The position numbers and the translations under genes were made by a program. DNA of 64,000 nucleotides from Hyposmocoma kahamanoa (taxonomy: Eukaryota; Arthropoda; Insecta; Lepidoptera; Cosmopterigidae), in the NCBI RefSeq assembly GCF_003589595.1, contig NW_020653718.1, positions 4,218,622-4,282,621 on the forward strand, in the 5' to 3' direction. Under the pieces are notes generated by a model that did no database searches, had not been told where the DNA came from, and saw only the letters and a list, made by a program, of their open reading frames with translations. Within the stretch, counting starts at the first letter, position 1; each line of letters starts with the position of its first letter. Positions 11,947-24,300 of the stretch are shown here, piece by piece.

Positions 11947-12710
11947 CGCTGTCTCGCAGAGTTACCGCGCCTCCCCCACTCCTCATCTCCGTCATCATTC
12001 GAAAATGCAACGTAAGCTGCCATAGATTTAACCAATTTTGTTTATGGTGAATCGTGGTTTTAATGTTTTATATATATCTATATAATCAATTATTATTTAA
12101 AAATAGGATATATTATAATATTTTTAAATGAAACAAAAACCGATTTATCCTAACAACGTTGTAACGTTCCGTCACGCAACTACAATAAATATTCTATAAG
12201 GTCGATTCCTTTGTAGATTACATAAATTATAAAAATTTTATGTATTTTTCTAGATATTTCACATTCAATACTTTACGTTGTTAGAATTGGCTAGAAATTA
12301 ATCGAAAGTGGCAGATTCGTTAGTATTTAGGGCTTGTAAAATTTGAACAAATATTGAATCTACCAGTTTCGGTACATTTCATTGACAGTTTTTAAAGAAT
12401 CAATAAAAGTTTAACACTTTCGATTATTTATACTAAGTAATTGACGGTCTGAAAAAGAAGGGAATACCAAAACCAAACACTGGTTTCATAATTTACTAAC
12501 GTATATTTATTAATTATGAATTAAATCACTTTTTGTATAGAATTCACTACGAGTAACTTAGACAAATTAAATCAACTTTTAACTATAATATCTTAAATGA
12601 ACTTTTGTACTGTAGCACGAGTTTTTTGAGTTTTTTATGTAAATATTTTTTTTTACTTTGTAACATAAAATCGAAAAAATAAGTAACATGACAAGTTTCA
12701 GTCTTGTTAT
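11947..12710. other. Very AT-rich non-genic stretch
   Basis: Nothing recognisable apart from low-complexity AT tracts. Confidence 0.4.
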
Positions 12711-12714
12711 TTTT

Positions 12715-12990
12715 TTATATATAATATCAAGTGACAGGACGAACAAATTGTGCGCCTGATGGTAAGCTACACGCCTATCCATAACAGTTGCTGTGCCACT
12801 CAGAGCTTTAAATCGCAAAGATCTGAGGGCCACTGCTACTGCGCCTGTCATCCTTAAACATAATTTGTGAAGTACCATGTGCCTGTAATTAAACACCGGA
12901 ACCCTTACCCTTCAAAACCGGAACGCAATAATGGTCACATTACTATTTGGCGGCACAAAAGGAAACTCTTTCGCAAGGTGCTCTATTGCT
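12715..12990 (-). repeat. Dispersed repeat family A, copy 1
   Basis: The minus-strand reading contains a stretch translating as MDRRVAYH, followed by a NLFV-SL-I-YK pattern. The plus-strand copy at 35885-36230 also gives MDRRVAYH and the following pattern. Two partial copies lie at 22640-22810 and 23075-23300. The shared DNA includes CCATAACAGTTGC, the GATCTGAGG/CACTGC piece and a CCTTCAAAACCGGAAC piece. The AT-rich end and lack of clear terminal repeats suggest a SINE-like or other retroposed family. I cannot classify it further. The short peptide is unlikely to be a real gene. Confidence 0.6.
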
Positions 12991-13044
12991 GCTAATTGTT
13001 ACTTAGTTGGTAGTGAAACAATAAAGTGTTAATCGCGTTCTTAG

Positions 13045-13200
13045 ATTTTCGCGATTGTTACACTTAGGAAATGAAACTATTTTTTTTCTCTTTACAGGTC
13101 CCATAGTCACAACTGACGTCAGGTCCCGGACCTGTTAAGGACCGAAACGTTGGTTTGTTTGAAAAAATAAATATACCCGTGTTAGATCCGAAAAAAAAAT
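13045..13200 (+). repeat. Dispersed repeat family B, copy 1
   Basis: Contains GGAAATGAAACTATTTT, then TTTACAGGTCCCATAGTCAC, then CCGAAACGTTGGTTTGTTTG followed by an AAAAAATAAATATA piece. The same modules recur at 14298-14372, 16160-16275 and 22470-22580. Orientation and module order vary among copies. Confidence 0.6.
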
Positions 13201-13760
13201 AGTTGAATTTCCTAATAAGATGTTTATTACATAAAATTACTTTGTCAAGAATCTTTTACATTAGGAAAAATATATAAATATCACAAAAACCCGTGTATGA
13301 AAACGAAATCTTTGTGTGATATCGATATATAGGTATAATATTATAGGCATACATGTAAAGGCTGTATATCACTATTGCGATATTGCTCAGTGCAGTCGTT
13401 GGACCAAAATTCAATGTCTACTGCATCATTAGTTATATTTTATTCAACAAAATCTAATAAACAGCTACCGGTTGGCAGTTTGCGTCGTTTGCTCCAAGTT
13501 TGCCAATAGTGTGTGGTCCTCTAACCCCAGTATCCCAAACAGTAACATGTATCTGTGACAACGTGCTTTTAAAATAAAAGAAAGACACTTCACCGGAAAG
13601 CCAATTGAGCAATTTTCGGAAATCGTATGTTGCGTATACTATTTTTGATGCAGTTTTAATTGTCATCATGTAAATCTTTCATAACTTATGCTTTTTTAGA
13701 TTTTCGTGCGGTTTCCTTGTTTGAAATGTGCTTGTCATAAGTCAACACCTGCTTTTCAGT
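13201..13760. other. Non-genic stretch
   Basis: A 71-codon minus-strand open frame at 13454-13669 shows no recognisable family and is probably chance or a repeat relic. Confidence 0.35.
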
Positions 13761-13766
13761 AGGGCT

Positions 13767-14108
13767 TCATCATCATCATCATCAACTTTTTATACGACTC
13801 TGGGCATGTGTTTCCTCTCAAGCAAAGATTTAGACCATAGTCATATTTCCTCTCAGGCAAAGGTTCAGACCATAGACCAATGCGTTTGGGGACTTCACAC
13901 GTTTTCCGAGTTTTGTGAACCTTCTTCGACGTGCAGGTTTCATTGATGTTTGTATGTTTGTATGATGTTTTTCCATAAACCGGAATGCTCATGGTAAATT
14001 TCGAATGAAATTTCGCACGTAAATTCTGAAAAACTCATAGATGCGAGTGCGGATAGAACCCACGGCCTCTGCTTCAGATGTGGTAGGTCAAACTATTAGG
14101 CTACTAAA
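13767..14108 (-). mobile_element. tRNA-derived SINE with GATGAT tail
   Basis: On the minus strand the 5' head has an A-box match (TAGCCTAATAG) and, about 40 bases on, a B-box-like GTGGGTTCTATCC. This is the internal RNA polymerase III promoter layout of a tRNA-derived SINE. A unique body follows, and the 3' end is a (GAT)n run (plus strand 13767-13784, TCATCATC), a tail type seen in lepidopteran SINEs. It has no protein product. Confidence 0.7.
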
Positions 14109-14297
14109 CACTGTGGAAATCAATTATCAGACCATTACATATCTTATCACCCTCTGTAGACCAAGCGGAAAAAACATCATTGCAAATATCATTTAGAAAT
14201 TTGAATTCTTTTTCAGTATAATTGTTGTCACGCACAGGAGATTCTAAAAAACATAATTTGTAGTAACATGCTTAATTATGAAATCAGACTAAATCGT

Positions 14298-14372
14298 ACA
14301 CATTTATTTTTTCAAACAAATCATGGTTTCAGGCTCTTTGCAGGTCCCATGTTCACGGCTGACTGAGATAGT
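14298..14372 (-). repeat. Dispersed repeat family B, copy 2 (partial)
   Basis: The plus strand reads TTTTTTCAAACAAATCATGG, then GGCTCTTTGCAGGTCCCATG, then TTCACGGCTGAC. These are the same modules as in 16160-16275. Confidence 0.55.
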
Positions 14373-15144
14373 AAAGTCTTCAACTAGTTATGTCTAATAT
14401 TAATGCAAACCCTATTTTACACTCAGAGTTAAATATTAAAAAAATCGAATCTGCCAATTTGCGAAGTATCTAGCGTAGAACAACAGTGTAACTGGTAGAC
14501 TCGATAGATATTTTCCACAGAAAACCATGGAAGGTGGTGCATTCGATAGAAATAAACACGTATAATATCGAAAGTGCCAGTTACAACTTTGTCGAAATTA
14601 CATCCACCTTGAACACTATCGAATCTCCCCTTTTCGATAATTTTTCTTATATGACCAGCCATCTAATCACTTGGATAAGAAAAAACGACATAAAGTACCA
14701 ATTATTTTAAAAATATTTAGGAACTAGATACATAATTGATATTTTAGATAATTTATTTTTGATATTATGACGGGATATAACAAAATTGTAAATACGTACC
14801 GAGTTAATTATATTTTTTTTCGTTAGGCGTGGTTTCACTGTGACGTTGTCGTTTATGTTTTAATACGAAATTAACCACACATCTACCTCAGCTATTCATT
14901 TTTAAACTCAGATTTAAAAAAACAAAGAGCAAAACAAAAAATAAGTAACTAAAACAAGCTAAAAGTAAACGAAAGAGACACGCCCTCACTTTCTCACATC
15001 GCATCACGGCGAATACTGATGATTCGGTCAGTTACGAACTGTGTGCGCACACCATCGCTTTAGAACAGTATCGATTGTACCTGATTCGATAATGTTTGTC
15101 GCTCATAGTGTAAACTACCGATAGTATTCAATTTAAAACTTCCC
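14373..15144. other. Non-genic stretch
   Basis: No gene or transposon end recognised. The 77-codon minus-strand frame at 14429-14662 has no recognised family. Confidence 0.35.
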
Positions 15145-15541
15145 TTAACCCATTAGTGACTGAGTTTTAAATGTTTATAGGTTTTCTTGGAAATTTGAAA
15201 TCAGGCAAAATTTGTTATTTTGTGTAAAAAATATGAAAAAAATAATCTTTTTTTGCCGTTTTTTACATTTGCCTTGTCGCCATATGGCAACGCTAGGCCA
15301 AAGTGGGTACAAAATATCTAATTCCAGTATAGGTTGGTCTACTACTTGGTCGTTGCTTGTAGTAGATGGCAGCCTAGCTCCATACAAACATTACATCCAT
15401 ACATTACGTATAACTCTTACCGGCAGTTGGGTAATAAATAAAAAGCATGTAATAGCAGCTAAAAAAATTGTATGTTTCAAGACATTTGGTACAAATTACT
15501 CTACTTATAGTTTTGCAACCCTCTCCCGCATCTTTTCTTCT

Positions 15542-16057
15542 CTATTGGTTTGAGGAAATGCTTTTCACCATCATATCGCACCCCTGGCAAAACTTTCCTC
15601 CAAAAAAGACGTCTTCCAATCTCTGGTGTAGTGCCACATTCTTCAGATAAATTTTAGCGATTTCTTTCCGAAAATCTAACTGTGATACATTTTTGCCAAA
15701 CATCTTCATCAAGATCCAAAAGTTGTTTATGGGTACATCTATGAACCTCGTGAACATCGGCCACGACCATTTTTTACCAAGAAATTCCAAACCTGTAATT
15801 GTTATACACCAGAGTATGCTGTATAATATATCATCACCCCGTACCAATACGATTTTTTTACTAGGAAATTTATTGTACCCTGATACTAATAAAATGGCTA
15901 GAAAATACTTTTGCTCATGACATATGATTTTGGGGTCAGGTAGGAAATTGTTTTTTCCAAGCATGATTAGAGATTTTGCGGAGATGTAACTCGAAGCTCG
16001 ACGGGCGCTCGAAGGTGTCGACCTGATAGGGTTTCCACGTAGAGTCTTCGTCTTCAC
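15542..16057 (-). pseudogene. piggyBac-type transposase with catalytic core deleted
   Basis: The 171-codon minus-strand frame joins two separate parts of a piggyBac transposase. The N-terminal part includes LLVSGYNKFPSKK and RGDD, a region that precedes the first catalytic Asp in the family. The C-terminal part contains the family's late block (DVPINNFWILMKM and LDFRKEIAKIYL). The central region with the DDD catalytic residues is missing, presumably through an internal deletion of a few hundred codons. The frame nevertheless remains open across the junction. Such deletion derivatives can be mobilised only if a full-length copy supplies transposase. There is no cysteine-rich C-terminal domain within the open frame. 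Confidence 0.8.
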
Positions 16058-16159
16058 TCATAACAGTGTCAAATTGTGAAAAAATGTACTTCATACGGAC
16101 TAGCGTTGCCAAATGGCAACGGTAATGAAATTGTAATACTGTATGTAATTTTTAACAAT

Positions 16160-16275
16160 TCTGTTTTTAGGAAATGAAACTATTTTTCCGGATTTAAATC
16201 GCGTATATTTGTTTTTTCAAACAAACCGACGTTTCGGGCCCTTTACAGGTCCCATGGTCACGGTTGACCATGAAT
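16160..16275 (-). repeat. Dispersed repeat family B, copy 3, nested in piggyBac
   Basis: Contains GGAAATGAAACTATTTTTCC, then TTTTTTCAAACAAACCGACG, then GGGCCCTTTACAGGTCCCAT. This is the most complete version of the family B modules in the window. It lies within the piggyBac copy and so inserted after it. Confidence 0.65.
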
Positions 16276-16620
16276 TCTGTTTTTATTCCTTACGCCACTA
16301 TATGTCAAAGGTGACAAAAATAATATAACACATATACATAAATTATAACACTTTAACATATTAATAATAAAAGAAAATCTTACTTACATTTTTTGGTGTA
16401 CCATTTCTCCTACTTTCCCAACAAAGTTTTAAATATCGACAAAATAATAAAAAAATTAAAGTTACATTATATTTTTTTAAATTCTTAAATGTGCTTGGAT
16501 ACACATTAAAACGAAATAAATATTAGTATTAGTAGTAAAATAAAAGTTGTTTTTTTTATATAATTTATATTTTTTGGATACCGTGTTGCCATATGGCAAC
16601 GCTAGTACATAACGGGTTAA

Positions 16621-16990
16621 TACGATTTTTTTTTACCAAACTGCATATTTTTCTAATAGCGTATCACATACTCTCACAATTGATGCAATAAAAAAAATTA
16701 GATTTTGCAGTTTCGATACTGTTTGTTGCGGCTGTCGTATGTAAGTAAAGTGCATAATAAATATTAATACTAAGTTTTATTGTGTATAGTAAGCTTGTTT
16801 GTATGTGTGTACGTATTTAGTTTACTTATTTAATTCACATATAATTACATGTATGTATGTAGTTTTTATTATTACTTATCATGCTTATAGACATCCCGTG
16901 CTCTGTTTTTGTTTTCAATGTATAAATCGCGGATAACTGTTACTGGCTTTGTAATATGTAATTCACTTTTTGTAATCCATCAATATTTGC
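16621..16990. other. Non-genic stretch
   Basis: Nothing recognisable beyond short TATG/TG-rich low-complexity DNA near 16800-16860. Confidence 0.4.
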
Positions 16991-16995
16991 TGTTG

Positions 16996-17245
16996 TTATC
17001 AAAATTAATAAATAAATAAATAAAAATAAATAATACCTCAAACACTCATAGCCCCGCACTAGGAAAGCCCTGTATCGCGGGTGCCATGGACACACCCATA
17101 GGCAAAAACAAATTACACCCAAACTCACGAGAGAAATAAGTGTAGGCCATACAAATATTTCTCCCGGCCCGGTAATCGAACCCGGGACCTCTGCGTGGAA
17201 GTCCAGCATGGTAACCGTTCGGCCACGGAGGCAGTTCAATTTGCC
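16996..17245 (-). mobile_element. tRNA-derived SINE with (TTTA)n tail
   Basis: The minus-strand 5' end is strikingly tRNA-like. It has a perfect A-box (TGGCCGAACGG) near 17225, then CCCGGGTTCGATTACCGGG forming a T-arm with a B-box near 17165-17185. A roughly 130-bp body follows, and the 3' end is a (TTTA)n run (plus strand AAATAAATAAATAAA, 17008-17032). It is distinct from the SINE at 13767-14108 in head, body and tail, so two SINE families are present. Confidence 0.8.
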
Positions 17246-17329
17246 ACACAAAGTAATCTACGCGGTCGCTAGCCACAACTGTCGCAGTAAACTCGTGGTA
17301 GAGGCATAGTAACCATAATTGTAACTTTT

Positions 17330-17790
17330 TTATTAAAAAAATCGACCTCAAAAGTATCTATTTGCCAGGTTTTATTGAAATCGGTTATCAGACAGTTCAC
17401 GAAACCGGATTCATCCCCTAGTTTGCCACCCTTACAAGTGGAATATTTTCTTCAAATTTGAATGGGACCAACACTAAGGACCTTCTTTCCAACAAAAAAA
17501 AGGATCGTCGAAATCGGTTCACAAATGCCGGAGTAATTAATATAAACACACAAAGTTAGTCATTTTTAAGTGATAATGCATATTTGAGTTTTTATTACAG
17601 TATAAAATTGTTGATTAAGTATATATAGTTATAACTAAAATTAATAATTAGATTGCAATACCCTAACAGGGTCCATGTTTATATGAGGTACCATTCGCTG
17701 TACTCATGATGCAATAAATAAATAAAGAAAAGAAATACTGTCGAATTGCGAACCTCCTCCTTTTTTTGAAGGCAGTTAAAAATAAGTTTG
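17330..17790 (+). repeat. Dispersed repeat family C, copy 1, interrupted by a tail fragment
   Basis: This family recurs at 25680-25850 (-), 27190-27340 (-) and 29455-30425 (+, split). Shared blocks include TTTTATTGAAATCGGTTATC, GGATTCATCCCCTAGTTTGC, AAATCGGTTCACAAATGCCGG and TCGAATTG-GAACCTCCTCC. Here about 150 bases ending in CAATAAATAAATAAAG separate the CGGAGTAAT block from the TCGAATTGCGAACC block. This indicates a secondary insertion that looks like a LINE 3' tail. The family resembles repeats common in lepidopteran genomes, possibly LINE 3' ends. Class not proven. Confidence 0.65.
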
Positions 17791-17863
17791 CACGTTAAAC
17801 TTTCACTGCTTTGGTCAACCCTACATGACAATTTGGACAACAAATCCCTTTGTAGACCATAAA

Positions 17864-18091
17864 CATTGACTTACAATTATATGGACGTCGGGTCCGCGCT
17901 AAAAAGTGTCCGCACTTGTAAGGCGCTAAAATCGTATACAGAGCTCCAAACTCCGCTTTAGTCTTCATTTGTTCTACTGACAGCGCGATACTGCGATGAC
18001 ATTACAATTTAAATTTCGAATAGGTTGACTTGGGACATTTTTTTCGTGGTTTTTGTATTAGACCCGTCGTCCATTTATTTGTAAGTCAATG
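17864..18091. mobile_element. 228-bp MITE, copy 1 (31-bp TIRs, 8-bp target duplication)
   Basis: The terminal inverted repeats start CATTGACTTACAA and run 31 bp with three mismatches. The direct repeat ACCATAAA lies immediately outside both ends. The sequence appears identical to 26513-26740. 31-bp repeats plus 8-bp duplications fit the P-element superfamily; hAT elements also make 8-bp duplications but usually have shorter ends. It has no coding capacity. Confidence 0.92.
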
Positions 18092-19675
18092 ACCATAAAG
18101 TTAATTTTTCACATAAAATCTATTGTAAAAGAAAACAAATAACCAACAAAAAATTCATTTCCCTTTCTTTAAATTTCATATGTTCACTCACATATACCAT
18201 TAAAAATAAAAGTTTGTACACCAACAAAATTACCTAGTAAATCATATCAAAGTGAAGTCGAGAGAAAAACGGGATAAATTAATTGTAGAACACACGTGTC
18301 AATAAACTATTTCTAGGTTCACTTGCGTGGTTCCGATACGTTCCGATGTTCCACCAACAGTACAAACCAAATTAATGGCAGCATTGTCTTTCAGATTACC
18401 CGATAATCATCGCGCAGCACTAGACAAAGCCGCGCTGATTAAATCCGGTGACCTCGATATCGGAAACTACCGAGCCTTTGTGTGCGGCATTGGCGATACC
18501 GGTGGTTTGTTGCTGTTGGTGAGAAAGTGCTGCCCAAATTGGTTCCTTTGTCACAAGCATTCAGGTTAAATATAGGTGTCCAGTAGTGCTCTTCCTTTTT
18601 TTATTTTTTATTTCATAGGAGCGACCCATCGTTATAAGAAGTGTCAATAATAGACAAATACAATTTATTGCGCTGTCCACATTGACTTACGAGCCATATC
18701 TATTTTTGGCAAATAACAGGTAATTCTGTAGTCGTCTTTTCATCCAAAAGCCGTCTTAGTATTCAAGTCATCACTCAATACGTGACCTTTAAAAAGATAT
18801 GCTAAAATACTCTGAATAAAACATTCAACCTGGTACCTACCTCCCTCGTTCGTGTCTCGGCTCGTTATATGAAATTCAACAATAATCGGCAATATCACGC
18901 GTTTCGGCAGATTCCAGGCAGCGAGAGCGTAAGGCGTCGGCGATGAATATGAAATGCGGCTCGTTAAAAGGCATCCAGCGCAGATTGTTTCGTCCCTATA
19001 AAATTTATATGAAACGAGTTGACGGGGATTCTATTTCCTGAGGATTTCCTTCGCCGACAAAGTTGCGATTCAATTTTGTAAGAATTGTGATCTACGCGAA
19101 GACGCGCGCGAGTTGCGACCGCTTATTGAAATCGAATGGTTTACGTTGGATCAGACGGTCTTTTGGAGGCCCTATTTATTAACTGGCTTTTCAATTATTG
19201 AAAATCTTGTGTAGAGATATTGGAAATGGTGTTTTCGATACGTGTCTTAGTATTTCTTCTATAATACGTTCAATATACAGACGTAATCTACCAATTATTG
19301 ACTTCGTAGCAGTAAGCTTTCAGCTTGATTTTGTTATGACGACAGTAAAACTGAATTTCCAAGAAACGTACGCAACCCCCGAATAAGAAATGAAAACCCT
19401 AACAAAGGTCAATATTCCTTTTACCCTCTTCATAGCGAAGCTCAACATTTCCACATCGGCACTTTCTTTTACCGTACATTTGAGTTGAACTTTGGCATTT
19501 CGATGTGACGTTTTCTTCTAAACGGAGCTTTAAGTTTCGTTTCTGAAAGGAACGGCTTTCGAAGGAATCGACGTTTTCTTATCGTAATCTTAGTGTTAAT
19601 TTGTTTTAAAGTACATGGATGTAAAATAGGTAAACGCTGGATCGTAATCTCACCCATTGCTATGCTCAACATGAC
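18092..19675. other. Non-genic stretch with one unexplained open frame
   Basis: An 80-codon plus-strand frame at 18327-18569 lies in somewhat less AT-rich DNA. I recognise no family, domain or splice context, and I cannot call it a gene. The rest shows nothing recognisable. Confidence 0.35.
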
Positions 19676-19730
19676 CTACGATGTTACGCGTTTGTTAAAA
19701 ATGCCTATTCACTCCAGCTTTGAATACGCC
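19676..19730. repeat. Dispersed repeat family D, copy 2 (short)
   Basis: Shares GATGTTACGC-TTTGT and CTATTCACTCCAGC-TTGAA with the other family D copies, then diverges. Confidence 0.4.
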
Positions 19731-21331
19731 CCAATTTACTCGTATCTTTGATGGACACCCACCATTTTGTAAACAGCACGTACGGTGCGCGGTACTTAAT
19801 TTATCTCTTTTGTCTAATTGTCTCTGCTAGGACACGCACTTTGCGTCACCTAAACGGTGCAGTGAAATAGCCAGACAATACTGTTAAAGTGAAACATTTT
19901 AGAGAGATTACCTGGTTCTTTATAACAATTCAGCATCAGTTTTATATTTCGACTACATGGGAAGACTCGATTTCCCTCAGATATACTATAGACTCGAAGT
20001 CAAAGGTATTCCGACAAATCCAGACCCTGTTTCATGAACAAAGCGACGGGAGTAGTTAAGGGTAAGAAACGTCCACTACATTAAATGTTTGACAAAAGGC
20101 GGCATTCGGTTTGCAAGCATTCTTTTGAATTGACTTAACGGATATAGGAACAGAATTAGACGAAACATAGATAACATGTCGTAATCGCAATATACGAAAG
20201 CATGTTGAGACGCAGAAACAGCACCTGGTACTATGACTATTATGAAAATACCACATTCTATAATAAGCTAACAGCAACAATATTTAATTAAATATTGAAT
20301 TTTTAGTGTTTTTTTCAACTGAGAATCAAGAGAACCGGTTAACAGTGCACACACTAGACGTAGTCATATAAGTCGTGGCATTAGTATAGGTAATCTACAA
20401 TACGAGTATAACATCATTTATCATGTTATAATCGTATATAACCTAGTTATGTGAAGTTGGTCAAGAATAATAGCCTTGTGTTTGATAGCGGTGGGAGATT
20501 AATCTTAAACGCTTCAACGGGCCCCGTACGTGGTATCGAAGCTAAAATGAGTCTCGGAATCACTTATATAACATACCGAGGACTATCAAAAGAAAACGAA
20601 TTTATAAACGATAATCGTAAACAAACCGGTATTAATGAAAATATTAAACAATTCCATGTAGTCAAAAGTTTGGTTAAGGAAGTTAAGCATTTTATGTTTG
20701 AAAACAAAATTGGTGTGATGATGATACGACGCAGGTAAAGAATTTAGTTATTAAAGATTGTTTTATCTTTTTCTACTGTCATTATTCACATGAGAACTAC
20801 AAAGGGCATTTTTCGTATTCCAAGAAGATATGAATTCGACGACAGTCAATTTTACATGTTCTAGGTATGTCAAAAAAGAATGATTTATGTTATTTCGACC
20901 TTGTCCCCTGAAAGTATGCGGACCAAATCCGGACCGTTACATCGACTGAGCGGAAATACCGGAAATGACGCGAGGTTTTGCTGCAGCGAAAATGTTGCCT
21001 CATATTCGTTTGCTAATTCGCGACGGCAATACGTGGAATTCTTTATAGCAATCTGCTTAAAAGCAGCGCTTATACACGGTTCCCTCTGTGTAGTCTATAT
21101 AAAATACTAAAATGTGTCAGGGCAATTAAAGGGAATGTTGAATTTAACTCATAACACAACCGCGTGGTAACTACATTTCTTGCCGGCTGTTCCTACTTGC
21201 AGCCGGCTTGAGTCTCCTTAGTGGTATTATAACAATAGCATCTACGTAAGCGGTCTTCCATATAGAATAGAGAAAGTCCTACTACTAATAGCCTATATTT
21301 GTATGAAACGCAGAAGAATAAAGATACGTAC
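19731..21331. other. Probable intron of the SAM gene
   Basis: No recognised gene or repeat. It lies immediately downstream of the minus-strand SAM exon that ends at 21332, so it is expected to be intronic. Confidence 0.45.
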
Positions 21332-24300
21332 TTGCCATAAGCGTGCTGCAGGCGGTGCGTAGCGAGCCACTGGCGTAGCACCAGCCGCTGTTGCAACACT
21401 TGTGCCGCACGTCGCAGTCGCTTCTCCTCCGCCGCCGGCAGCTCCGGCAGACGGTCCAGGTGCTCCGGAGATCCGCAACCGGATAGCGTTGAAATGCCTA
21501 CAACAATACACACCACGTTCATATACATGTATAGGATATCTTCCGATGACTGGCGGTGTCTTAGCGATGCTACCGAACTTAGTTTAAAAAACGCGAATGC
21601 ACTTTTTGCAGCAGATTTGTCTGGACAAATGTATCTGATTTTCTGTGAAAACTTGTAACATTCCAAAATTTAATACCTATATTCATGTTCGGCATAAAAA
21701 GAAGAGAAGTCGTAGGATTATGAATTTGAGTTGGTTGCCGGGTCAGCAGCAGCTGTACAGGTTACGGTGAACGACTTTAAAACAGCATCGACACGCAAAC
21801 AACCATGATTTCGCGTGCCGAAGGGCGACGTCGCGCAATCTGCTCGGAAGTCTCGGTAATAAACATCAAACTACACTGCTTACTGATTAAATCAGTATAA
21901 GAAATGTAATTGGCAATTTTTTGTGCCCCGATTTAGGACGACAAAAACAGATTAAAATGAGGTTGACACACTGAAACATAGCGCCTAAATGTCAAATTAA
22001 GACTAAGTATGAATACCATAAGCTTAAGCTAAAGTTCGTCATCTCATTACTAAAAATCATTTCAGCTCATTAGAAATGTTGAAAAAAATTTCTACGTGTC
22101 GTTAAACCTGAAGAAGGGAGCCCAATTTTGCGCAATCAAAAGACCTAATGTTGTGTTAAAACGCCTTCGGGTCAGGGCAAACCGGAACAGAATGCGCGGT
22201 GAAGTACACCTTGGACAATTCGAAAGAGCGAACCTTAAAAGTTTATTACACACGAGCTGCGTCTGAAAATTTGTCCCCTAAAATTCTAGAATTCGTTTTA
22301 ACCAATTTAATATCCATGCTATTGATGAACCGTCTTCGAAACAACTACAACCGTACGCAAAAATGTATTTATTTTCAATTGCATTCATATTTGCATAATT
22401 TTATTTATAAAAAATATACTAAATAATTTGAGCTTCCTTAAAACAATGAATCTGATATATCGAGTTCTTACATTTTCGCGATTGTTACACATAGGAAATG
22501 AAACCGTGATCATGGGACCTGTAAAGGGCCCGAAAATATTTGATTTCGGAAAAATAGTTTCATTTCCTAAATTAATCTGATATATTTGGGATAAGTGAAA
22601 CCCGATGAATCGCCTGTTAATTATTATCTCTGTTCCAAACTGTTGAAGCGATGACGTTACCATGATGAAAAGTGTGACACCTGCCATTGAACCGTTCTCG
22701 GACGCTCTTGTCACCGCAGAATAACTTCTTTTACGTACCTGGTCATAAGCGACACATCTATACATAACAGTTGCAATGTCACTCACCGCTATAGGAGCCG
22801 ATACTACCTCAGCTAGAATTAAATTTTTTCCCGTACTAATACGGTTCATTTGCTTGAGTCGAATGACGTATAGTGAAGATGTTCTATTTAGTTCAGTTGA
22901 TGTTAAAAAAATCATTGGTGTATATAAAGTACCTATTGAATACAGCGGTTTTCTTGTAAAATTTCGAGGAAAGTTTGTGATTTTTTTCTATCATGAAAAT
23001 TTTTTGGAATCGTGTTTTCACACCGTAAAGTAATCAGAGTATATTCATCCAAAGTGATTGTTTTAACACTTTCACTGTTATGCGTAATCAACCACGCCAT
23101 TTGAGGTTGCATAGACTCTTAAATGGCAAAGACCTGAGGGGCACTGCCACTGCGCCCGCCATCCTGTAACATGAAGTTGACAGGCCCATGTGTCTATAAT
23201 TTCACCAGCACCCTTACCTTCAAAACCGGAACACGTCATAGTCACATTTTCACAAGGAGCTCTACTGCTACTAAAACTACTAAAAGCCATTCAGTCAAAT
23301 GTGACAATAGCAGTTCTAAGTAGAAATAGGGAGTCCAAGTCTAATTCTCAAGAAGACGCGGTTCCATTGCCTACATATTTTTTAATTTGTCACTTTTTGC
23401 GATCCATCGGTTCGTTCTTGGTGGCTTTTTTCTTAAGTGGGAACCATGTACATGCTTGTACGTTTCGCTTTTTATTTAACAGTAGACTTATATATAAAAC
23501 ACATAAATGATTTCGTACGAGAAAAATTGCGACTTACAACGCGGTGAGTATTCGCGGTCATGACAAATATGAAAATCGTAAAAATTAAAACAATTATGTT
23601 AAATAACATATTAAAACGTATACCTATAGGTTAAAGTTTATAACATAAAATTTTCATAGATTTTTCACAGATGGTGCCACGGCAAAAAAGTCGTTAAAAA
23701 CCAGAACAAAGATCTGCCACAGGGAAAAATTCGTGAGGTCCGTTTGTTCGTTCCGTTGCCTAGTTGGCATAGGGTCTACCACGGTTAGCTAATAGACGTT
23801 GGTTCCAATCTGTGTGTGCGATCTTTGTTTAATAATTACAACAAACTAGTAGAGTTTTTTTCCCAAAAAATCATTGAATATTATGGCGCTGAAACATCAT
23901 GTCATTCAACAAAACTTAATTTATATGATAAACCTAGTGATTTCTTGTAGATTACGCAATACAGCTTAATATCAGTATGTATTAAAACAATTGTTTGTGT
24001 ATTCAATATATACGAGACGACCTGGAAAGAAGCCAGATAAGAACTATTTTTTACAGTTATATTTAAACAAATTGCCGAATACTTCAAGGCTTTGGAATAA
24101 CAAATACCCTATCAAAGTTTTGGCGCCCGATATGGGGCGACAAGGTTGGAGCAATAACTATCGTAAATTCCTGTAAAAATAGAAGATTATGTATAAATTA
24201 AATAAAATTGCATTACATTCTAAAATCAAGTGCGATTGGTAAATTTACGATCCTGGCTACAATTCAAATATTAATACTAAGGACTCGCAATTTTCCTTTC

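Larger units (their letters stand above)
15149..16616 (-). mobile_element. Internally deleted piggyBac-like transposon, TTAA-flanked
   Basis: TTAA occurs at both borders (15145-15148 and 16617-16620). Just inside, the ends mirror each other: CCCATTAGTGACT on the left and the complement of AGTACATAACGGG on the right. CCC-starting inverted repeats at TTAA are the piggyBac signature. The only coding remnant is a minus-strand transposase relic (16057-15542). Palindromic modules built around GCCATATGGCAAC occur near both ends (15279 and 16587), with a diverged version at 16103. A family B repeat has inserted inside (16160-16275). The element is 1,468 bp, well short of a full-length piggyBac, and non-autonomous. 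Confidence 0.85.

Noticed and set aside
15212..15553. 113-codon plus-strand open frame
   Set aside because: It is antisense to and overlaps the piggyBac element and has no family resemblance.
17160..17240. Genuine tRNA gene on the minus strand
   Set aside because: A- and B-boxes are good, but the head runs straight into a SINE body with a TTTA tail, and the acceptor stem does not close convincingly.
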